From Limnohabitans sp. (GTDB taxonomy: Bacteria > Pseudomonadota > Gammaproteobacteria > Burkholderiales > Burkholderiaceae_C): DNA of 13,637 nt. Below, piece after piece: positions 6,623-13,102 of this stretch (positions are counted from its first letter, which is position 1; every line of letters starts with the position of its first letter). The translations under genes were made by a program, and so were the position numbers. The notes beneath the pieces were generated by a model. It saw nothing but the letters and a program-made list of their open reading frames with translations. It had not been told where the DNA came from and searched no databases. The stretch is from the NCBI GenBank assembly GCA_018883305.1, contig VEQI01000047.1, positions 1 to 13,637 of the forward strand. The letters are read 5' to 3'.

Positions 6623-8566
6623 TCAGCCAGCCAGCAGCGCGTTGACGCGTCGCACGTAGCTGGCTGGATCGTCCGGCAGACCGCCTTCTGCCAGCAAGGC
6701 CTGGTCGAACAGGATGTGTGCCAGATCGTTGAAGTGCACGGCCGAGCTGTCGTCAGCCAGGCGCTTGACCAGTCGATGCGCTGGGTTGACCTCCAGAATC
6801 GGTTTGACCACAGGTGCGGGTTGTCCGGCCTGCTTGAGCATGCGCGAGAGTTGCAGCGACATGCCCTCATCCTGAACCACCAGACAGGCCGGTGAGTCCA
6901 CCAACCGTGTGGTCACGCGCACGTCCTCGGCCACGTCCTTGAGGGCTTCTTTCAGCTTGGCCAGCGTGGGCTTGAATTGTTCGGCCGCGGTTTCAGCCGC
7001 TTGCTTCTCGGATTCGTCTTGCAGCTTGCCCAGATCAACGGCGCCCTTGGCCACGCTTTGCAGCGGCGTGCCTTCAAACTCCGTGAGAAAACTCAGCGCC
7101 CACTCATCCACCCGGTCCGTCATCAACAGCACTTCAATGCCCTTCTTGCGGAACACTTCCAGTTGTGGGCTGTTGCGAGCGGCAGCCACCGTGTCGGCGG
7201 TGATGTAGTAGATGGCTTCCTGGCCGTCTTTCATGCGCGCCTTGTAATCCGCGAACGAGACGGTGACCGTATCGGTGGTGGAGCTGGCAAAGCGCAGCAG
7301 CTTGGCCAGTTTGTCGCGGTTGGCGAAGTCTTCGCCCAGCCCTTCTTTCAGCACGGCGCCGAACTCCGTATAAAAGCGAGAGTACTTGCCAGCATCGGCT
7401 TTGTCTTCGTCGCTGGCATCGGCCGCGGGTTGATCACGGCGCGCCAAGTCTTCCAGCATGGACAGCACGCGGCGGGTGTTGCCCTCCCGGATGGCGCGCA
7501 CATCGCGGCTTTCCTGCAGCAGCTCGCGGCTCACATTCAATGGCAGGTCGGCAGAGTCCACCACGCCCTTCACAAAGCGCAGGTACACCGGCAACAAGGC
7601 TTCCGCGTCGTCCATGATGAAGACGCGTTTGACGTAGAGTTTGAGGCCGCCACGCTTGTCGCGGTTCCACAAATCAAAAGGCGCCTTGGCCGGGACATAC
7701 AGCAGCTGGGTGTACTCGGTGCCGCCTTCCACACGGTTGTGACTCCAGGCCAGCGGGTCTTCCATGTCGTGGCTGATGGACTTGTAAAAGTCGGCGTACT
7801 GTTCGTGGGTGATGTCTTTCTTGGCGCGCGTCCACAAGGCATTGGCCTTGTTGACGGTCTCCCACTCATCGGTGACAACCATCCCGCCAGGTTGGTCGTT
7901 TTCGCCTTCTTTCCATTCTTCCTTGCGCATCAAGATGGGCAAGGAGATGTGGTCCGAGTATTTGGCGATGATGGATTTGAGCTTCCAAGCGTTGAGATAC
8001 TCCTCGGCATCCTCGCGCAGGTGCAGGATGACGCTGGTGCCGCGCTCGGCCCGCGAGATGGCTTCCACCTCGAACTCGCCGGTGCCGCCACTGCGCCAGC
8101 GCACACCTTGCTCGGCGCTCAGGCCCGCGCGGCGCGACTCCACCGTGATCTGGTCGGCCACGATGTAGCCGGAATAAAAGCCCACGCCAAACTGGCCAAT
8201 CAGTGCGCCCTGGGCCTTGGCGTCGGTTTTGTTGTCCTGGCTCAGGCGCGACATGAAGTCGCGCGTGCCGCTTTTGGCGATCGTGCCCAGATGGTCGATC
8301 GCTTCTTGCTGGCTCATGCCAATGCCGTTGTCCGTGATGGTGAGGGTGCGTGCGGCCTTGTCGTACGTCACCCGGATGTCCAGGGTGGGGGCGTTCTCGA
8401 ACAGGGCATTGTTGTCCAGGGCCTCGTAGCGCAGCTTGTCGCAGGCGTCCGAGGCATTGGAGACCAGTTCACGCAGAAAGATTTCCTGATTGGAATAAAG
8501 CGAGTGGGTGACCAGGTGCAGCAGTTGTGCCACTTCGGCCTGGAAGGAATGGGTTTGTTTGGACAT
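6623..8566 (-). CDS. htpG: Molecular chaperone HtpG (bacterial Hsp90)
   Basis: This cytoplasmic ATP-dependent chaperone is a homodimer that remodels client proteins together with DnaK. It has 647 residues from this start, against about 624 in E. coli. The N-terminal GHKL ATPase shows FLRELVSNASDACDKLR with catalytic Glu33 and Mg-linked Asn37, TDNGIGM with Asp79, GTIAKSGT, and the lid GQFGVGFYS near 124-132. The middle domain shows YVKRVFIMDD and DLPLNVSRELLQ, which carries the arginine sensing the gamma-phosphate. The C-terminal dimerisation domain ends near the stop with VRRVNALLAG. Two in-frame ATGs exist. 8566 (MSKQ) aligns with the E. coli N-terminus; 8578 adds four residues. Neither has a visible ribosome site. 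A sigma-32-like promoter lies upstream, consistent with heat-shock control. Confidence 0.98.
   Translation of the reverse strand: MSKQTHSFQAEVAQLLHLVTHSLYSNQEIFLRELVSNASDACDKLRYEALDNNALFENAPTLDIRVTYDKAARTLTITDNGIGMSQQEAIDHLGTIAKSGTRDFMSRLSQDNKTDAKAQGALIGQFGVGFYSGYIVADQITVESRRAGLSAEQGVRWRSGGTGEFEVEAISRAERGTSVILHLREDAEEYLNAWKLKSIIAKYSDHISLPILMRKEEWKEGENDQPGGMVVTDEWETVNKANALWTRAKKDITHEQYADFYKSISHDMEDPLAWSHNRVEGGTEYTQLLYVPAKAPFDLWNRDKRGGLKLYVKRVFIMDDAEALLPVYLRFVKGVVDSADLPLNVSRELLQESRDVRAIREGNTRRVLSMLEDLARRDQPAADASDEDKADAGKYSRFYTEFGAVLKEGLGEDFANRDKLAKLLRFASSTTDTVTVSFADYKARMKDGQEAIYYITADTVAAARNSPQLEVFRKKGIEVLLMTDRVDEWALSFLTEFEGTPLQSVAKGAVDLGKLQDESEKQAAETAAEQFKPTLAKLKEALKDVAEDVRVTTRLVDSPACLVVQDEGMSLQLSRMLKQAGQPAPVVKPILEVNPAHRLVKRLADDSSAVHFNDLAHILFDQALLAEGGLPDDPASYVRRVNALLAG
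6627..6667. repeat. 9-bp perfect inverted repeat at the ModA-like/htpG convergent junction
   Basis: The arms CCAGCCAGC (6627-6635) and GCTGGCTGG (6659-6667) pair perfectly. The 23-base interval contains an inner CGCG-TTGA-CGCG hairpin, so a compound stem is possible. It lies in the last codons of htpG and 11 bases past the stop of the rightward gene. The two stops are only 7 bases apart. There is no T-run on either side, so standard intrinsic termination is not supported. Confidence 0.45.
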
Positions 8567-8634
8567 GGTGTCAGTCATGAAGAAACAGGATCACTGAGAG
8601 AGCCGCGTCAGGCGACGACGGGCGAGAACAGGCT

Positions 8635-8662
8635 AGCTGGGGGCGTGGGGCGGGTTTTCAAG
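8635..8662 (-). promoter_or_regulatory. Sigma-32 (heat-shock) type promoter of htpG
   Basis: On the minus strand CTTGAA (8662-8657) is followed after 14 bases by CCCCAGCT (8642-8635). The heat-shock sigma factor consensus is CTTGAA, a spacer of about 13-17, then CCCCATNT, so only one defined position differs. Transcription would start near 8628, giving a leader of about 50-60 bases before htpG. The -35 begins 9 bases beyond the rluF stop, within the 92-104-base gap between the two genes. Confidence 0.75.
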
Positions 8663-8670
8663 AGGCCCGG

Positions 8671-9462
8671 TTAGAACCCCTCGTCGGGTCCCAGGTAACG
8701 CCATTGCCCCACGGGCAAATGCCCCAACACCACCCGGCCAATGCGGATGCGCTTGAGCCCCACCACCTGCAGGCCCACCTGCTCGCACATGCGCCGGATC
8801 TGCCGCTTGCGGCCCTCTTTCAGCACAAAGCGCAATTGCTCGGGGTTTTGCCACTCCACCTGGGCAGGCTTGAGCGCGTGTCCATCCAAGGACAGGCCAT
8901 GGCGCAACCGGGCAAGGGCTGGTGCCGGAACCGCCGCTTGCACTTGCTCGCGGATGTCGCCATAGGCCACCCGCACCAGGTATTCTTTTTCGACGTCACT
9001 GTCTTCGCCAATCAACTGGCGGGCCACCCGCCCATCTTGCGTCAGGACCAGCAGCCCCACGGAGTCAATGTCGAGCCGCCCGGCAGGCGCCAGACCACGC
9101 AATTGCGCAGGCTGGAAACGACGCCGGCTGGCGTCTCCACGCCAATGACTGCGGCCTTGCACCAGGGTCACCGCCGGGGGGTGGCCGTCTTCCGCCTGAC
9201 CGCTCACATAGCCCACGGGCTTGTGCAACAAGATGGTGACGCGCTCGGCCTGCTGGTCACGCGCCTGACGCTCCACGGTGATGCGGGCCTGGGGAGACAC
9301 CTGTTGCCCCATGGTGGCGGGCCGGCCATCCACCCTGACCCAGCCGCGCTCGATCCAGTCGTCCGCCTCGCGTCGCGAGCACAGGCCCAGTTCGGACATG
9401 CGCTTGTTCAGTCGAACCGTAGCCGAGGGCACGGGCGGTGTGGAGGAAGGCGGCAAGGACAT
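8671..9462 (-). CDS. rluF: RluF-type 23S rRNA pseudouridine synthase (RsuA family)
   Basis: This enzyme isomerises uridine to pseudouridine in 23S rRNA; E. coli RluF acts at U2604. It has 263 residues. An S4 RNA-binding domain spans about residues 16-62 (VRLNKRMSELGLCSRREADDWIERG), followed by the synthase core LLHKPVGYVSG. The catalytic motif GRLDIDSVGLLVLTQDG has Asp131. EKEYLVRV and EGRKRQIRRMCEQVGLQV then give the RNA-contacting region. The RLNK-SELG-CSRREAD pattern and QIRRMCE favour RluF over RluB/RluE/RsuA. Compared with E. coli RluF, as recalled, it has about 17 extra residues just before the catalytic motif (roughly 95-125) and lacks the basic C-terminal tail. The start lacks a strong ribosome site. 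It lies 10 bases after the Crp/Fnr gene and is probably co-transcribed with it. Confidence 0.88.
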   Translation of the reverse strand: MSLPPSSTPPVPSATVRLNKRMSELGLCSRREADDWIERGWVRVDGRPATMGQQVSPQARITVERQARDQQAERVTILLHKPVGYVSGQAEDGHPPAVTLVQGRSHWRGDASRRRFQPAQLRGLAPAGRLDIDSVGLLVLTQDGRVARQLIGEDSDVEKEYLVRVAYGDIREQVQAAVPAPALARLRHGLSLDGHALKPAQVEWQNPEQLRFVLKEGRKRQIRRMCEQVGLQVVGLKRIRIGRVVLGHLPVGQWRYLGPDEGF

Positions 9463-9472
9463 GACCCGGACT

Positions 9473-10189
9473 TTACGCGTTGGGTAGGCCGAAACGACGC
9501 AGGCGTGCCAGATCCAGCACGCGCAGGCCGCCGTACTCGGTGCGAATCAGTTGTTCGGCTTGCAAGGTGTTCAGCGCCATGTTGACCCGCTGGCGCGACA
9601 AGCCGACCAGATAGGCCAGTTCTTGCTGGGTGATTCGCAAGATCTCGCCCACGCCCGGATACAGCACCGGGTTGAACAGAATGGCCAGGCTGCGTGCCAC
9701 CCGGATCTCCGGGTTGTTGAGTCGATCAATCTCGCGCGCAGCAATGAACTGCCCCAGGCGTTCATTCAGTTGATTCATCACGAAGCGGTTGAACCCGATG
9801 GAATGGTCCAGCAACCAGTGAAAGTGATGCACCGGCAACCCGGCCACCACACTCGCTCGTAAGGCCTGAATGTTGTAACGGTAAGTTTCCCGCTTCATGA
9901 CCGTGCCTTCGCCAAACCAGCCGCCCGAAGGCACGCCGGTGAAGGTCATGCTGTTGCCTTGTTCGTTGTCGGCACTCATCTTGAGCAGACCTTCGACCAC
10001 ACCGAACCAGTAGGTGGCGGCGCGTCCCACCCGGCACACGTGGTCACCCGGCAAGGCGTCGCTGACCGTGATGGCGCCTTGCACCTCGGCCCGTTCACTG
10101 GCCGTGAGGTGACCCAGCCAGGGCACGCTGGCTAGCTCAGATGGCGTGGGTGCTCTGCGGCGCTGGTGCAAGGTGAGATCGGGAGCCAT
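9473..10189 (-). CDS. Crp/Fnr-family transcriptional regulator
   Basis: This 238-residue DNA-binding regulator has an N-terminal cyclic-nucleotide-binding-type beta barrel (about residues 24-120: ALPGDHVCRVGRA, GWFGEG), a long dimer helix (about 130-155), and a C-terminal winged helix-turn-helix (ITQQELAYLVGLSRQRVNMALNTLQ, about 186-210). The region matching the Crp cAMP contact RS reads RY, so cAMP binding is doubtful. The Fnr cysteine cluster is absent, with a single Cys at 52. The recognition helix SRQRVNMAL differs from Crp SRETVGRIL at key contacts. The frame opens at 10318, but ATG 10189 (MAPDLTLHQ) is the likely start. It is divergent from the acyl-CoA synthetase/ABC transporter operon and so is the best candidate for its regulator. 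The effector is unknown. Confidence 0.92.
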   Translation of the reverse strand: MAPDLTLHQRRRAPTPSELASVPWLGHLTASERAEVQGAITVSDALPGDHVCRVGRAATYWFGVVEGLLKMSADNEQGNSMTFTGVPSGGWFGEGTVMKRETYRYNIQALRASVVAGLPVHHFHWLLDHSIGFNRFVMNQLNERLGQFIAAREIDRLNNPEIRVARSLAILFNPVLYPGVGEILRITQQELAYLVGLSRQRVNMALNTLQAEQLIRTEYGGLRVLDLARLRRFGLPNA

Positions 10190-10287
10190 GGGGTGATTTG
10201 TCAGACGGATGTCAGGTCGTCTAGGGGTATTCCCGAAAATGTCGTCATAAAGACAAATTAACGTCAAAGCTGATTCTACGATCACGT

Positions 10288-10338
10288 CCAAGCTTTGAGA
10301 CAGTCCGCTTGGTGACACCCCAAGTCACGCTTGTCTCA
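10288..10338 (+). promoter_or_regulatory. Nested and alternative inverted repeats in the acyl-CoA ligase leader
   Basis: Within the 168-base spacer (10190-10357) several perfect repeats overlap. TGAGACA (10296-10302) pairs with TGTCTCA (10332-10338). Inside it CTTGG (10308-10312) pairs with CCAAG (10320-10324), or alternatively GTGAC (10312-10316) with GTCAC (10324-10328). CCAAGC (10288-10293) can instead pair with GCTTGG (10307-10312), excluding the inner stem. The block ends 8 bases before the ribosome site. It may be an operator for the divergent Crp/Fnr protein or an RNA switch in the leader; sequence alone does not decide. A TTGACG on the minus strand (10267-10262) could be a -35 for the regulator gene, but its -10 is weak. 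Confidence 0.5.
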
Positions 10339-10346
10339 TCGCAAAA

Positions 10347-10351
10347 AAGGA
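10347..10351 (+). promoter_or_regulatory. Ribosome-binding site deciding the acyl-CoA ligase start
   Basis: AAGGA lies 6 bases before the ATG at 10358. It favours that start over the in-frame TTG at 10331, which has no ribosome site and would extend the protein by nine unlikely residues. Confidence 0.8.
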
Positions 10352-10357
10352 TACGAC

Positions 10358-12304
10358 ATGCACACCACGTTTCCCCAATTGCTACTGAATCACGCACGTC
10401 AGAGACCGAACGCGGCGGCCCTGCGTGAAAAAGAATACGGCATCTGGCAGACCACCACCTGGCGTGAGCTGCTGAAGGAGGTCGAGTATCTGGCGTGTGG
10501 CCTGCATCAGGTCGGCCTGCACCGGGGCGAGCACCTGATTGTGGTCGGGGCCAACCGCCCTCGCTTGTACGCCACCATGCTGGCCGCGCAATCGTTGGGT
10601 GCCATCCCGATTCCGCTGTACCAAGATGCCGTGGCCGCCGAGTGTGTGTTCCCCATCAATAACGCCGATGTGCGCTTTGCCGTGGTGGAAGACCAGGAGC
10701 AGGTCGACAAGATGCTGGAAGTGCGCGAGCAAAGCCCGCAACTGCAACACATCTTCTTCGATGACCCCCGTGGCCTGCGCAACTACACCGAGGACGGCCT
10801 GGGTTCGCTGGACGAACTGTTGGCCGCGGGCCAGGTGTTTGCCCAGCAGCATCCGCAGTTTTTTCACACCGAGGCCGAAAAAGCCGTCCCCGCCGATGTG
10901 GCCGCCATGTTTTTCACCTCGGGGACCACGGGCAACCCCAAGGGTGTGGTGCACACGCACCTCTCGCTGATTGACCGCGCCCAGGCGGGTGCTGAATTCG
11001 ACAAGCTGACCGAAAAAGAAGACGTGCTGGCCTATTTGCCGCCGGCCTGGATCGGTCAGAACATCTTCAGTTATGCGCAGTGGCTGGTGTGTGGCTACGT
11101 GGTGAACTGCCCCGAGTCGGGCGCCACCGTCACCATCGACCTGAAAGAAATTGGTCCCACCTATTACTTTGCCCCGCCGCGCGTGTTTGAAGGCATGCTC
11201 ACCAGCGTGATGATCCGCATGGAGGATGCCGGCAACTTCAAGCGCCGCATGTTCCATCACTTCATGGACGTGGCCAAGCGTGTGGGCCCGGCCCTGATGG
11301 ACGGCAAGTCAGTGGGCCTGATGGATCGCTTGAGTTATCAGCTGGGCGACTGGATGGTCTATGGTCCGCTGCGCAACAACCTGGGCTTTTCCCGTGTACG
11401 CGTGGCCTACACCGCTGGCGAGGCCATCGGCCCCGACCTGTTCACCTTCTACCGCTCGATTGGCATCAACATCAAACAGTTGTACGGCTCCACCGAGACC
11501 GCGGTGTTTGTCTGCCTGCAGCCCGACCATGAGGCGCGCGCCGACACCGTGGGTGTGCCTTGCAAGGGCGTGGAGATCAAACTGGCCGACAACGGCGAGA
11601 TCCTGGTCAAGTCGCCGGGCTTGCTCAAGGAATACTACAAGAACCCCAAGGCCACCGAGGAAGTGCTCACGGCCGACGGCTGGTACCACACCAGCGATGC
11701 CGGCTTCCTGGACAACCACGGGCACCTCAAGATCATCGACCGCGTCAAGGACGTGGGTCGCATCAAGGGTGGCACCAACGACGGCGCCATGTTCGCGCCC
11801 AAGTATGTGGAGAACAAGCTGAAGTTCTTTCCGCACATCAAGGAGGTCGTGGCTTATGGCGATGGTCGCGAGAAGGTGTGCGTGATGATCAACATCGACT
11901 TCGACGCCGTGGGCAACTGGGCCGAACGCCGCAACCTGCCCTACGCCGGCTACACCGATCTGGCGGGCAAGCCCGAAGTCTATGAACTCATTCAGGAGTG
12001 CGTGGAGAAAGTCAACGCCGACTTGGCCGAAGATGCCTTGCTGGCTGGCAGCCAGGTGAGCCGCTTCCTGGTGCTGCACAAGGAACTCGACGCCGATGAC
12101 GGCGAACTCACCCGGACCAACAAGGTTCGTCGTGGCTTCATCGCCGAGAAGTATCAGCCGTTGATTGACGGTCTGTACGGTGGCATGACCGAGCAGTTCA
12201 TTGAGACGGTGGTCAAGTTCGAAGACGGTCGCACCGGGAGCGTGAGCGCCACGCTGAAGATTTCCGATGCGAAGACATTCACTCCTGTGAAGGTGGCGGC
12301 ATGA
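10358..12304 (+). CDS. Long-chain-type acyl-CoA synthetase (AMP-forming)
   Basis: This 648-residue ANL-superfamily ligase should form an acyl-CoA from a carboxylic acid, ATP and CoA. Motifs in order are FTSGTTGNPKGVVHTH near residues 185-200, YGSTE near 376-380, YHTSDAG near 443-449, IDRVKDVGRIKGG near 460-472, and LTRTNKVRR with the probable catalytic Lys589. The length and the last motif resemble long-chain fatty acid ligases rather than acetyl-CoA synthetase. The segment after the A8 hinge reads GGTNDGAMFAPKYVE, where most relatives have a shorter GGE-type loop before the AP-hinge. The stop overlaps the start of the ABC ATPase gene by 4 bases (ATGA), so the ligase and transporter are produced together. 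Possible substrates are fatty, branched or aromatic acids taken up by the transporter; none can be chosen from the sequence. Confidence 0.92.
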   Translation: MHTTFPQLLLNHARQRPNAAALREKEYGIWQTTTWRELLKEVEYLACGLHQVGLHRGEHLIVVGANRPRLYATMLAAQSLGAIPIPLYQDAVAAECVFPINNADVRFAVVEDQEQVDKMLEVREQSPQLQHIFFDDPRGLRNYTEDGLGSLDELLAAGQVFAQQHPQFFHTEAEKAVPADVAAMFFTSGTTGNPKGVVHTHLSLIDRAQAGAEFDKLTEKEDVLAYLPPAWIGQNIFSYAQWLVCGYVVNCPESGATVTIDLKEIGPTYYFAPPRVFEGMLTSVMIRMEDAGNFKRRMFHHFMDVAKRVGPALMDGKSVGLMDRLSYQLGDWMVYGPLRNNLGFSRVRVAYTAGEAIGPDLFTFYRSIGINIKQLYGSTETAVFVCLQPDHEARADTVGVPCKGVEIKLADNGEILVKSPGLLKEYYKNPKATEEVLTADGWYHTSDAGFLDNHGHLKIIDRVKDVGRIKGGTNDGAMFAPKYVENKLKFFPHIKEVVAYGDGREKVCVMINIDFDAVGNWAERRNLPYAGYTDLAGKPEVYELIQECVEKVNADLAEDALLAGSQVSRFLVLHKELDADDGELTRTNKVRRGFIAEKYQPLIDGLYGGMTEQFIETVVKFEDGRTGSVSATLKISDAKTFTPVKVAA

Positions 12305-13083
12305 GCAAAGTCATTGGCGATGTCATCCTGGACATCCAGAACATCAGCTTGCGGTTTGGGGGCGTGAAGGCGCTGACGGACATCTCGTTCAACGTCAAGG
12401 AACACGAGATCCGCTCCATCATCGGCCCCAATGGCGCGGGCAAGAGCTCCATGCTCAACTGCATCAACGGCGTGTACACGCCGTCCGAGGGTTCCATCAC
12501 CTTCCGTGGCCAGACGTTTGACCACATGAACAGCCGCCAAGTGGCCGAGATGGGCATTGCCCGCACGTTCCAGAACCTGGCGCTGTTCAAGGGCATGAGC
12601 GTGATCGATAACATCATGTCGGGACGCAACCTCAAGATCAAGAGCAACCTCTTTTTGCAGGCGCTGCGCATCGGCCCGGCCGAGCGTGAAGAGATCGCGC
12701 ACCGCGAGAAGGTCGAGCACATCATCGACTTTCTGGAAATTCAGGCTTTCCGCAAAACGCCCGTGGGCCAGTTGCCTTACGGTCTGCAAAAGCGCGTGGA
12801 CCTGGGCCGCGCCCTGGCCATGGAGCCGCAAGTGCTGCTGCTGGACGAACCGATGGCCGGCATGAACCTGGAAGAAAAGCAGGACATGTGCCGCTTCATT
12901 CTGGACGTGAACGACGAGTTCGGCACCACCATCGTGCTCATTGAGCACGACATGGGCGTGGTGATGGACATCTCTGACCGCGTGGTGGTGCTGGACTACG
13001 GCAAGAAGATCGGCGACGGCGCGCCCGATGAAGTGCGCAACAACGAAGACGTGATCCGGGCCTACCTCGGCACCTCTCACTGA
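12301..13083 (+). CDS. ABC transporter ATP-binding protein, LivG type (branched-chain amino acid transporter family)
   Basis: This 260-residue ATPase subunit belongs to a HAAT-type importer and is peripheral on the inner face of the membrane. The Walker A motif is GPNGAGKS (42-49), the Q-loop is Gln91 in ARTFQN, the signature is LPYGLQKR (158-165) in the LivG style rather than LSGGQ, the Walker B is VLLLDEP (178-184), and the H-loop is His216 in VLIEHDMGVVMD. The C-terminus APDEVRNNEDVIRAYLGTSH is typical of LivG. It starts inside the ligase stop (ATGA) and is followed after 19 bases by the permease. Although the family is named for branched-chain amino acids, the coupling to an acyl-CoA ligase suggests that the true substrate is a carboxylic acid. 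Confidence 0.95.
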   Translation: MSKVIGDVILDIQNISLRFGGVKALTDISFNVKEHEIRSIIGPNGAGKSSMLNCINGVYTPSEGSITFRGQTFDHMNSRQVAEMGIARTFQNLALFKGMSVIDNIMSGRNLKIKSNLFLQALRIGPAEREEIAHREKVEHIIDFLEIQAFRKTPVGQLPYGLQKRVDLGRALAMEPQVLLLDEPMAGMNLEEKQDMCRFILDVNDEFGTTIVLIEHDMGVVMDISDRVVVLDYGKKIGDGAPDEVRNNEDVIRAYLGTSH

Positions 13084-13102
13084 GCCCACAAAGGACAAGC
13101 AC

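Noticed and set aside
6977..8674. A 565-codon open frame on the plus strand opposite htpG
   Set aside because: It is fully antisense to the unmistakable htpG coding frame. The translation is rich in Val, Gly, His and Gln with no recognisable domain, as expected from the complement of a G+C-rich gene.
8704..9585. A 293-codon plus-strand frame opposite rluF
   Set aside because: It is antisense to a complete S4/pseudouridine synthase frame and shows no domain.
10190..10318. An upstream extension of the Crp/Fnr frame by 43 codons
   Set aside because: The added residues are not family-like and would cover the divergent regulatory region; ATG 10189 suits the family length.
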